A stretch of 64,000 nt of DNA from Clytia hemisphaerica (lineage: Eukaryota; Cnidaria; Hydrozoa; Leptothecata; Clytiidae), in contig CACVBU010000217.1 in the NCBI GenBank assembly GCA_902728285.1, positions 9,015-73,014 of the forward strand, given 5' to 3'. This document shows positions 10,381 to 20,573 of this stretch, in pieces; within the stretch, counting starts at the first letter, position 1, and every line of letters begins with the position of its first letter. The notes under the pieces are model-generated. The model searched no databases. It was not told the origin of the DNA and worked only from the letters and a program-made list of their open reading frames with translations. Position numbers and translations under genes: made by a program.

Positions 10381-13300
10381 ATGAAGAAAGTAATATTTTT
10401 CATTCAAATTTTGCTGGTACTTGGCTCAACCAGTTCGACCAACGAAGTAGGAAATAAAGAAGCAGCTTTAGACACGAAAAACAATCTAAAAGTAAGTTCT
10501 TGAGTTTTACGATTCATTGTGTCTTTAACACGAGCTTGGAAAACGACCTCTGAGAAAACTCTTACGGCGATCCGCGAAATTAAATTCCCGCCTAAATTCA
10601 TGCTTTAAGGAAAAATATTTGAATGGATTACTTCGAGGTTGTTCTCGGAGACTTGTGAGCCGCCGCTGGCTCTGTCGAGTACATGCACATACACTAAACT
10701 TTAATGACTTTCGTACCCAGATCCACAAAATATCAATAGATGATCGTCAAAAAGGAGCAAAGATATCTTTATTCTTTATGCGTCTAAGAACACACTAAAT
10801 TACATATTAATCTTTCATAGCAATCTTCTATTCTTTTTCGTTAGAAAACTCTCGCTCATTCGTCTGCTTCCACTTGTCGAGCGGGTCGAGACGGTCGTGA
10901 TGGCTTAAACGGGTCACCTGGACGAGATGGGGAAGATGGATGCCCGGGACAAGACGGCAGAGACGGACTACCTGGCGTCAAAGGGCCAGAAGGTGTTCAA
11001 GGTATACAAGGCCGCCCTGGGTCAAATGGAACCAAAGGAGAACAAGGTGTTCCAGGAAAAGGTAAATGTGAAAGATTAAAGAGCAAAAGCATGTATGTAA
11101 TTAATTTTAAAGAGATCAGTAAAAAATAAAAGTAAGCTGCGCGCATTCTCTCGGATATGATCGGATATATGTACGTAATTTTTGAATGGTCCTAAACGCA
11201 AAAACGGTGGGGGGGGACTCTCGAACGGGAATTTTACATACGTTATCAAAACATATCAGATGATATCTTTTTGACTTACTCGTACTCTTTTTATAACACA
11301 TATAAGATTCCGTTATACTGAAAGTAATCAAATAAATTTCATTATTAGATGGCAAAGACGGTATCAATGGAGTTCCTGGGATAAATGGAACAAAGGGGGA
11401 GCAAGGCCCCCCTGGAAAAGGTTAGTAAAGGTTTCTTTTAATTTCTGTTACATGTATAGCATTTATAAGCAAAGAAGGTTCTTGATCAGATATCAAAACA
11501 CTTAGAAATAAAATCTTTCTTATGTATATAGCCTGACAAAGTAGACGACTAGACAATGCTATCGATACCGTTAGAAGGATATTAAACGCAGGGAAATATG
11601 TATGCGTGCAGTTAACACCCATTACGGCAGTTTACGGAAAAAGCGGTGGTAGAGTTTAACCATGTGTAGATGATAGGATTGTCTAAGTTTGAACGAGCAT
11701 AGACTTTTGCAAATCGTGGTACCCATAAAAATGAAATATTAACGCAAATAAGCATAAAAAGTGACAAACTTTTTTACCTCCATTAAGAAGCCCTCATCGG
11801 TTGGAGGGTTTTCGTGGCGCATTATGGCATGAATTTTTGAAAAATATGGCTTAATGGCGTGCAAATAATCAAATAGCGGTGAGGTTGTGTAATAGAAATT
11901 TGTAAGGTGTTAATTCTGAGGTTAAGAGCTATTTTTGTGATTTTAGATGGTTCAATTGGTGGCAGACACTTTAAAGAATGTGCTGGAAATTTTCCAACAA
12001 TTACAGATAGTGGCTTGATTAAGGTATGGCCTCTTTAAATGTTAAAAAATTTGATGGATTGACATTAACCATAGCAGAGCATTTACTGGTATATCATATT
12101 ATTGTCGTGAATCCTCTGAAATACCAAGCTTCGAAGGATAGAGTGCAGCTTGCAGCTGATAGATTAAGGGCTCTGACCATTGAGTTTAAAGCCCGAAGGG
12201 CTAGAGTTCAATCTCTAACCTTTCTCAGGCAAGAAAAAGTGAAGCCTTAAAAAATGCGCTGCATTTTTGACGACAGATCTATCAATTACTTTGTTTACGA
12301 TTGATATTTATTTCGAAATTTAGCGGTAAATTTTAGTTTCAATCTGTCATTTGTGTAAAAACCACTCGGGTCGCTCAAGGTCGCGCAACTTTGGTAGGAT
12401 TTGTTGGCTTCAAATCCTACCAAGGAGATTGACTTGTAGCCCTTCGGGCTTATACTTGATTGTCTCTGACCACAGCCAAAAAATAGATTTTGGTGTTTGA
12501 ACATGAAAGTTATGTTTTAGGTTCTTTAACACTTTTAACAAATAATTGCCTTCATAAATTGCTTTTTAATCAAATCCCTTAAGAGTAATTAAGAATTTAA
12601 TTGCAAAAAATGACGCCATGAACTTTAAAGAGGTTAATAATATGCTGCATTACCCTCTTTTGTAAAAAGGGCTAAGTTTTAATAAGTAATTAACCGTTTT
12701 GTTTCGAAGTTTTTTTTCAAACTGTCCACAAAGTATTGAAAAGTATTTACTTTTTCAGGAAATTTTTCTAAATTAATACATCAAAAGTTATGGATGTTTT
12801 TCTATGAAAAATTTGGATGAAAAATTGGTCAAAAAGCACTATTTTCAAAGATTTGGGACAAATAAGCTTTTAGAAAAATCTTCAGAAAATCTATTTTTAG
12901 TTCGGTAAAAGAAACATCATCTACTGCAAAAAAAAATTTTTTTCGCCGACAATAAGCTGTTCAAAATTGAAATACTCTTCTTTGCAAAAGTCTTAATTTT
13001 CTTCTTCATCAAATTTTTTCATTGCGCTTCTTCAATTTTCAAACTCAAGGATAATTGGCCTAAAAGAAAATGTATAACATACCACAGTTTTGTGGGCTAC
13101 ATCAAGTTTGAATTTATATTTTCTGCGTGGCAAATATTAAAAATTCACTATGGTCAAGGCCCTTAACCACATTATTATAGTGGGATCAAAAATGAAGAAT
13201 AATTATTCCGAAAAAAATTATTGTATGTTTTTAAATGGGATATTTACTTATGACTTTTTATTTATTCTTTCAAATGAACAGGATTGCAAATTTACAAAAT

Positions 13301-13608
13301 CAAAGACGGACTCATACTTAATGGTGTCAATCTCTTCAAATATATGGCAAGGAAAGGCTAAAACATGCAGTCGATGGTTTATCACCTTTGATGGAAATGA
13401 ATGTTCTCCTTACCCAATAGACCATTCATACTACAGACACATTGGGAATAATGACCACATCCCGTTCACACTGAAAGGTGTTTGCAAAATCAACAAATCA
13501 GGTATTGTGAGCGTTGGATTCAACGTTGGGAAATGTTCAGGTTATCCACTTGGTAATGCGCACACAGGATGGAATCAAGTGACACGTATCGTTATTGAAG
13601 AGCTCTAA
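10381..13608 (+). CDS. CTHRC1-like: CTHRC1-like secreted collagen, gene A
   Basis: Five exons: 10381-10491, 10845-11061, 11349-11420, 11947-12023, 13282-13608 (267 residues; human CTHRC1 is similar in size). Residues 1-20 form a signal peptide (MKKVIFFIQILLVLGS). A Gly-X-Y triple helix spans exons 2-3 with one internal Cys (GCP). Exons 4-5 encode the CTHRC1 C-terminal domain, with the family hallmarks KEC, CSRWF.TF.G.EC, GVCKI, VGFNVGKCS and TGWNQVTRIVIEEL at the C-terminus. All splice sites are GT-AG and the frame stays open. Two oddities: exon 4 carries two compensating indels, giving CAGNFPT where B and C have CAW(R); and the Cys pair before the collagen part (CKPC/CQPC in B and C) is reduced to one Cys by a 9-bp loss. 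Likely secreted to the matrix as a trimer; possibly still functional. Confidence 0.9.
12168..13162. mobile_element. TTAA-flanked TIR element in intron 4 of gene A
   Basis: Begins TTAA|GGGCTCTGACCAT and ends GGTCAAGGCCC|TTAA, inverted relative to each other. Relatives sit in intron 4 of gene B (37975-38605) and gene C (52253-54210), so the insertion predates the gene duplications. A further short inverted-repeat insertion (about 12180-12475, arms AAGCCCGAAGGGCT and AGCCCTTCGGGCTT) is nested near the left end. No transposase is evident. Confidence 0.75.
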
Positions 13609-13882
13609 ACACAAATTATTTAATTCAATTTCTTAAATTAGAGACGTGTAATATGTATAGTGAAAATATTATTTTATCAAGTGTAGGAAATTGATAAAAT
13701 ATTATTTTTACTTTGTATGAATATTCACTACATTGTCATTGAAAATATCAGTTTAATTCATCAGAGAACTAGTAATTTATTATGATTGTTAAATTGAATT
13801 GTATTCAGGATAGGTGGTGAAACCCAGGGAGAAAGATAGTAAAGGGCATTTTGTAAAATCGCTCGATTGTTTTGGTCAAAGC

Positions 13883-14539
13883 AACGACTTAATAAAATAG
13901 ATAGACCAAGAACTTCATACAATGGCTCTTAAAAATCTTTTGTTTTCTATTCATTTTGTATTCTTTCATCTTGCCGTCTTTCCACCGTCCGCGTAAGTCA
14001 TATTACAAAGAAATTAGACTTTTTACAAGCATCTCTAAATGGTGTAAAATCAATTATATCGAATTTCTACTTTCTACTGACCAAAAACATAATTTTCGAT
14101 TTTTTTGCTTACGCTTACGTCTGATCGCATTTTTAATCAACTTTCTCACAAGATATTTTTCAATATTTTTTGACAACACTGTTGCGCTGTTCAACGCATT
14201 TTCTTTAAGAATTTAAACATTTTTGAAAGACTCTAACTAAGAAAATAAACGTGCGTTCATGGTGCGTTCTTAAGATAGAAAACACAAACACTATCCAAAT
14301 ACAAATGTTATAATTTTAACAATGTTTACTAATTTTTAAGCCTAAAAGTTTGACTTGAAATTAAGAACATATTCACAAAATTTAGGTCATGTGATCAATA
14401 TCAACCAATAGCTAATCTTAAAAAAATGCTTTTGCACGCGGAATGACATTTTAATGATGCAAAAAATCATTAATTTTTTTATCATTCTTACGCGGATCAT
14501 TTCAATAGGATACTGGTCTATCTATTTTATTAGGTCGTT
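13883..14539. mobile_element. 657-bp TIR element with 9-bp target-site duplication, downstream of gene A
   Basis: Ends AACGACTTAATAAAATAGAT and ATCTATTTTATTAGGTCGTT are inverted repeats, flanked on both sides by GGTCAAAGC (13874-13882 and 14540-14548). Genes B and C have the uninterrupted site with one GGTCAAAGC (near 39298 and 54891), so the boundaries are well supported. An 8- to 9-bp duplication fits hAT, Mutator or Merlin; no transposase is seen. Confidence 0.8.
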
Positions 14540-15377
14540 GGTCAAAGCACTTGTTATACATTTTTGGAAAGCTAAGGGGTAGGGGAATCAAAATTACTTA
14601 GGTTCTAATTTAGTTTCAGACACTTTGGTGTGATTTTTGAACAATAATAGTATGGTCTCAGGCAAAAATCATAGGGGGTCTAAAATTACTGAAATTTTTA
14701 GCTTGAGATAACGGAGACTTGTTGTATATTTTTGGAAAGCTCTCAAAAATTAAGATTAGTGATATATTGCATACCAAAAGTTCAAAAATGGTCCAGTAGG
14801 GCTTGAAATATAGCCTAGAAACCAATGAATCCCTCCCAGATCAAAATAATCGATGAAATCAAGTTGAAGGCCTGAAATTGACATTCTCGCTCGAACAGAA
14901 AACAGCCGTTTTGTCCAGCTTTTACACTTTTTTGAAAGCTCAATATCTCAAGTTAGGTACTGAAATCACTTATACTCGCATAATATCTATAATCTTTCGA
15001 ACAAACAAATTTCCCCCTACTTTTTTTACGGTACGACGGTAGCCTTTTTTTCCCCGGTAAATCGGTAACCAGAAAAACCGACGGGATTATTTTCCCCTAT
15101 CCTATCGACGGTAAGAGGGGCGGGGCTCCCTATCATATTTTTTATGGATATTCAAATTGATTTATACAATTTTTTTATTTCTGAGGAAACTTTCCTTGTA
15201 CTCTTTCAGGATCCTTCCACTTCTTTCTTCTGATGAAATGGCATAGTTGTTCAGCTGCATACTAACGCCTAGATAATAGTATGTTGCCTTAAAAATGACA
15301 ACCTAACTAATTGAAGCTGATTTTTCACCTAACCAGAGTTTTGGTCTTTACCATAGTCGTTTAGGAGAATACGACTC

Positions 15378-15533
15378 ATAGGCGTAGCGAGATACCCTGC
15401 AAAATTTATGGATAAGAGCGGTTTTTACGACACTGTAATTATTGTCTTTGTTTTATCAAAAGATAATGAATATGTCCTAAACGTCTGCACCCCCTCATAA
15501 ATTTTGCAGGGTATCTCGCTTCGCCTATGGACG
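15378..15533. mobile_element. TIR MITE in the intergenic region before astacin 2
   Basis: Left CATAGGCGTAGCGAGATACC and right GGTATCTCGCTTCGCCTATG are inverted repeats continuing through CTGCAAAATTTATG. The same element sits at the equivalent place downstream of gene C (55548-55706), so it was present before duplication. Confidence 0.7.
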
Positions 15534-16808
15534 GTCTATACAATAACAAATTACTCCACATACATTACTTTCCTCAGCCTTTGAACATGATTCTGAGTAG
15601 AAGGTCGTTGCGTGTGTTTAACAAAAGTAAGAAAATACCGGGTGGTATAATTGTTTTTACAACATTCATTATGATTTAAAAAAGAATTAACTTTCTTTAC
15701 ATATTTCATAACGTTAAAGTTATCGAGAATTGTTTTCTAACTTATTCATGATGCATTTTATTTACAAAGTTTTTACTCTAGCAATGCGATTTAAATTCGT
15801 TTAACATTAGCTACCTCGACCTTTCTAAAAAAAATGCAATAGTTAATTAACTTTTTTAATTTCGGTGTTTATTTTTGTTTTTCTACATCTGTGATGTGAT
15901 ACGTGTGACACAGAGCCTGGCACTCTTCCCCGAACAAGACCGAGTATATGTATGTGTGTTTTTCTGCAACGGAGACGGTAAGGTTCTAAATTGACTAGAT
16001 CCTGACCAGTTGAGGACGGCGGTAAGTCAGCACTTTTACCGTCTTCGATTTTTCTGGTCGGAAGTGCGGGTTTTTCCAAATTGCTTCAGTCACTCTACCG
16101 TCCTCAAAAGTGTAAATACATAAACTCGCTAAGGACATCGAGGGCGACGGTGTGCAAAACAAAGTCGATAGATGATGTATGGCTCTATATTGCCTTTGCT
16201 CCTATTTTGGTATTTTTGGCGACATGTCAACTCGAATACTCGCTAGTGTTGAACATGGAGGGTTTTATGGCCGATGGAAACTATCTTAAAGTATGGAACT
16301 TTGGGTTGGCAGATATTACCTTAAGATTTTAACCCCTGGAAAAGCGCCATGATCATTGGAAGTTGGAAGAAAGTCGAGGCAAAATAGAATATCGTAGCAT
16401 TCGTGTCAGTATTTCTTTTCTAATATTTTGGCATGACATGTGTTCTAAATCGAATCGTAATTTTTCTGACGAACTCGGTTTCAGAATTTAGACTTATTTT
16501 TGTATGTGTGTGTGTGTGGGAAGTTCAACGTACAAACACAAACGTGTGCAAAATCATCACGCAAACTTGTTTCCTCAAACAATCTCACAAATTGAATCAA
16601 AAAAACAAAAACATATCATTATCAAATTTACATTTAATTTTTAGTGATTTTCTATTTAGAATCTTTCTCAAATATTTTTGAAGAGGCGTTATGTTTAGGA
16701 AAACAAAACAAAGATAATTTTATTTAAGCTTCGTTTTTCTACATTGAAAAAAATTTTCTGCAATAGTATCTTTAAAATCTTATTGACATCAAGCACTCAC
16801 AGGTTTTG
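15534..16808. other. Intergenic DNA upstream of astacin 2, duplicated upstream of astacin 3
   Basis: Aligns in blocks with 55707-57018. It holds a (TG)n run near 16502-16518 (shortened near 56723). Open frames at 16081-16332 and 16433-16681 are not kept in frame in the second copy, so I do not call genes here. Confidence 0.6.
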
Positions 16809-16817
16809 CATAAAAGG
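16809..16817 (+). promoter_or_regulatory. TATA-like box of astacin 2
   Basis: CATAAAAGG lies 76 bp before the start codon. The same box stands at 57019-57027 before astacin 3. Sequence upstream is conserved between the two copies. Confidence 0.5.
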
Positions 16818-16884
16818 ACCAGCTAAATGCCATTCCAAATCATTCAAACATTTTTGTATCAAAGCTGAAGTAAAGAACAGCATA

Positions 16885-17479
16885 ATGAAGTTAGGAACGT
16901 TGTTGTTGGCAACTTGTTTGGCTTTTGCCAGTGGAGCCTGGGTACCAGAAATGGAAAGTAAGTTAAAGCAAGATTTAAGAAAACCTCTAACATTTTTCAG
17001 ATCATTTGGCGCATTGGGCTTTTTCAGAAAAAAAAATTGAATATGGGGGGTGGATGATATAACATTTTTTTTAAATTTACCCCCGGACATTGTGAATTTT
17101 GACCCCCGGACAAGCATCAGTTGACCCCCTGGACAAGCATCAGTTGACCCCCTGGACATTGAAAATAACCCCCACACAGAGCAAGTTTATCCCCCGGACA
17201 GGGCAAATTTTGTAGATTTTTCACTAATTTTTGGATTTGAGCATCCTGTCTCCGTGTAACTGATCAATTTCAATTGACTTGTTAAATTATCAACTGTAAC
17301 AACGTTCTTCCTATTCTTTCATATCATTTTAGACGCAGGTCTTTACGAAGGGGACATGATTTTAGATCCTGACCAGCAGAAGGAGGTCGAAGATGGAACT
17401 TTCACTTTCTCATCCACTGGCAACAGAAACAAATTGTGGCCAAACGCCGTCGTTCCTTACTCATTGACTTCTGATTTAG
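16885..17479 (+). pseudogene. Astacin copy 2, truncated to exons 1 and 2
   Basis: Exon 1, 16885-16957, gives a signal peptide (MKLGTLLLATCLAFASG). Exon 2, 17333-17479, gives the prodomain with YEGD, matching the astacin F-x-G-D aspartate switch that occupies the zinc in the zymogen, then LWPNAVVPYSL at the start of the mature enzyme. Both exons are intact and Lys58 is present. Intron 2 aligns with astacin 3 until about 18608 and then stops; exons 3 onward, including the zinc-binding HExxHxxGxxH, are absent. The next exon-like sequence belongs to a formin. Splicing exon 2 (phase 1) to 18912 would shift the frame and reach a stop after about 17 codons. The promoter is preserved, so a short transcript is possible; no protease could be made. 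Confidence 0.85.
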
Positions 17480-18019
17480 GTAAGAAATTAATAAAACTAT
17501 ACTGTATTTTACAAGCTTAGTCACTATCTAAGAAATAAGCTCTAGGCCGAAGGAAAATTCGTGAATGGGAATTGTTGTCGAAGCTTTACCGCAGCGCAGC
17601 AATGTTTTTATTACTTTCTTTGGTTTTTAAGTCAGAAAATTCAGCGGGGGTGGGAAAAATAGTAATATATATCGCAATGAGAATTGGTTTATTCGATCAT
17701 TTTTTGTGGGGACAAAAATTAGAGTATACTAGGACGATATTTTGACCATTATTTTCATTGGGAAGGGGTCCCAGTGGGTCTGTGAGAAGGGGGTGTAAAA
17801 GAAAATTCCAAAAACAAAAACAAAGAAAAGAAATAACATTTACACTGACTTTCGGAGAGGGATGTCCTTATTTGAGAGGGAGTTCATTTCAAAGTTTGAT
17901 TTCTAAACACTTCCCGAAATTACAAGAACATGGATGGTTGTAATTGGTCAAAAACCCTCGAACTCCCCCATATTATATCAACGAATACCCATTAATTATT
18001 AGTCCATAAAACATTCTCC

Positions 18020-18075
18020 TTACAATCCAAGAGTTGTGGGTTCAATCCCGGCCTCCACCAACTCAGCGAATGAGT
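18020..18075 (+). repeat. tRNA-derived SINE-like relic in intron 2 of astacin 2
   Basis: GGGTTCAATCCCGGCC resembles a tRNA T-arm / Pol III B box. It is preceded by a possible anticodon-arm relic and followed by CTCCACCA. The astacin 3 counterpart at 59110-59155 has the better GGGTTCGATCCCGGCC. No D-arm or A box is clear, so it is at most a half-tRNA relic. Confidence 0.4.
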
Positions 18076-18104
18076 AGCTTGAATTCCGTAATCTGATCTA
18101 ATTG

Positions 18105-18608
18105 TAGGGGTCCCGTGATATCTTTTTTACGACCTAATTTCATGTTCTATCAGATGGTACCAATCATTTTCGTTTATTTTGACTTTTGAAAATAATTCTT
18201 ACCCCTTATTTCCCCCTTGCAGTTTTGCCTATGGCGTCACTATTATAGTCACAAAAAGTTTTCCCGGGCTTAATCTGCGTCCTCCCTTTCAAAAATACAC
18301 GTTTTTTTTATAGGCTTTTAAAGGCTTCGAGGCCAAAAAATTTAAGAACATTCTAAGGCTTTGGAGACTTAAAAACATGCCTTTCCTTAAGAAATTACAT
18401 CAAAATGCTCAAAAAATGCTGAAAATAAGAACATTTTAAGAACATTTTTAGGCTTCAAATCCAAAAAACTATGAACATCCGAAGGCTTCGAAATTTTTGA
18501 CCTTCTTATAAAAAAAAACGTGTATCTTGTAATATACTGTTCTTTGGAATAAACTAAGAATGGTTAGGTCGTAAAAAGATGTCACAGAGACGAGGCTTGG
18601 CCCCTACA
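18105..18608. mobile_element. MITE-like element ending ...CAGGCTTGGCCCC
   Basis: Starts in TCCCGTGATATCTTTTTTACGACC and ends in GGTCGTAAAAAGATGTCAC then GAGGCTTGGCCCC, which are inverted. Full-length relatives: 59202-59497 (astacin 3 intron 2) and 34023-34775; a remnant lies at 1780-1850. The break between astacin 2 and the formin fragment falls exactly at the right end of this element. Confidence 0.65.
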
Positions 18609-18911
18609 TTTTTGTGAGTATTTTTGTGCCATTGCCTAAAAGTTCAGTGTTATTGAGTTCGTGAAGCCTAGAAATGTTTTGAACTTTATTTTGGCAATCG
18701 AAACTTCATGTTTTTATTTTATTCTTATGAAACGAAAAGATGTACTTTCAAAACATAGTTGCCGACATACTTCTTACGTGAAGCTTTGGAATTTTAAATG
18801 GAATTCACTCTCAGTATCCTTTGTCTGTACATATACATAGCATCAAAAGGTTGATGAATATTTTTTTTAGGTTCATTATTATTATTTACAATTTTCATTT
18901 TTCTTTGACAG

Positions 18912-20573
18912 CTTGTAAAGACATTTTCATTATTTGGCGAGGATCCAAAATCGACTGCTGGTGAAGATTTCTTCGGTGTTTTCAACGGATTCCTCAATTC
19001 ATTCGCTGTAAGCTTTTGAAACGACAATTATCAAATATTTTAAAAAGTCAGCATATGTCATCTCTAGTTCATGTGCTTACTCTAGCACTGTGCAAAAAAA
19101 AGCCTGCTTATATTCGCTAGTTGCCATTTTTGCATAATATTAAGAACTTGGGCTCTTCCAGAAAATGTTCGTGTATGGAGGGTGGAGGATATATAGGGGG
19201 TGTAATTTTTGTCAACTGATGCCTGTTCAGGGGTCAAAAGTTACAATGTTCGGGGGGAGGGGGTAAATTTCCCAAAACTGTTATATCCTCCACCCCCTCC
19301 CCCATATTCAAATTTTTCTGGAAAAGCCCCGTGGGCAAGATATAGGCAGTGATTTCACTTTCATTGATTGTTTTTACTTATTTTCTTATTAATTTTCTTT
19401 TTCGTCACAGGAATCAAAAGGTGAGAATGTTCAAATGCAGAAACAGAAAGAAGAAGAGGAGAGAAAAGCCAAAAGTCTTGCACAGGTAAACAAAAACGTC
19501 AAAGTCATTTGCTGGTAATCCCTTTTCACATAAATTCAAAGTCTTTTAGATTTGAAGGTAAATTTTAAATGACCATCAATAGACCTTTTCATAAATGATG
19601 TCACGAGCAACGCTTGTCAATTGTCTTGTCTCTTCAACATATTAGCGAGGTTAAGCAAGTGTTTATTTAGACCGTTCAATGTGATATTGTAGGTCTATAC
19701 ATGAGATTTAACTTGCATGGTTTGCTTTGGCAAGTTATGGCCTACGGTATTGCATTGAACGGTCAAAATAAACCTGTGCTTAACATCGCTATTACTATGG
19801 TAATTTACTCCTTTCAGAGGTTTTTATAAGAAGTTTACTCTGTTATAAGAGTAACACATGCAGACTCAAGTGATATGAAATTACCTTGGTAATGTTTTCA
19901 AAACGAGGCAGTCGTTTCACACAAAAAAAATATAAAAGGCATAATTATTCAACGAGGAGAAGCAGTTTCCTGTCTCCCGAAAACACTATAAAATAAGCCA
20001 CTAAAATCTCTTTTAAAGGTTTTGTTTTTACATAAGTGTTTCCGTTTCATATCAGACACATATTTCATATCAAGACAGTGTCTTGCTATTGTTATATTAT
20101 GTTGATATAAGCAAGAAAATGTTTTTCTTTTCCTCTTTCTGACCAATCTTGCTCCACATACATGTCAATCCAATGTGAAAAAGCTTGTAAATTAAAATTG
20201 ATGAGTAAGCAAACGTTATCACTCTTATTTAAAAACAAAACCCTTAAATCAAAAGTCACTCAATTTTTTTTTCTTATAACTTTAGCAAAGAGAGAAAGAG
20301 CGTCAACGTAGCGCGGCAAAGAAGCTAATGTCGGATAATTTATCCGCCGAAGATAAACGGAAATCTTTATCGGAAAGAAGTCCGGGTGAATTCGATGATT
20401 TGATTTCTGCATTACGGACAGGTGATGTTTTCGGTGATGAAATGACAATGTTTAGTAAACAGGGCCGGAAAAGGACTGGGAAACAGCGGAATGCTGTCAA
20501 CGCCCCTAAAAAGATGTCGGTAATAGATCGAGACCGACGTGTGGACCAAACAGCTATAGCGGAAATGTTATGA
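18912..20573 (+). pseudogene. DAAM: 3' end of a DAAM-type formin (last three exons: FH2 tail and DAD)
   Basis: Exons 18912-19007, 19411-19485 and 20286-20573 join in phase 0 into 152 residues plus TGA. Order: end of FH2 (FSLFGEDPKS, DFFGVFNGFL), a charged helix (KQKEEEERKAK), then the autoregulatory DAD with GEFDDLISALRTGDVF and a basic RKR patch. DAAM formins nucleate actin and act in planar polarity. All splice sites are GT-AG and no stop interrupts it. No earlier formin exon is visible upstream; astacin 2 intron sequence begins at 18608. Either this is a duplicated gene end dropped beside the astacin (hence the pseudogene type), or it is the true end of a DAAM gene whose other exons lie before the window, with the CTHRC/astacin cluster in its intron. 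The family call is firm; its status is open. Confidence 0.85.

Noticed and set aside
16797..17177. 126-codon minus-strand frame
   Set aside because: Antisense to astacin 2 exon 1 and the C-rich intron repeat; not kept in astacin 3.
17333..19007. Possible astacin-formin fusion gene
   Set aside because: Exon 2 ends in phase 1 and the formin exon starts in phase 0; joining them gives a stop after about 17 codons.
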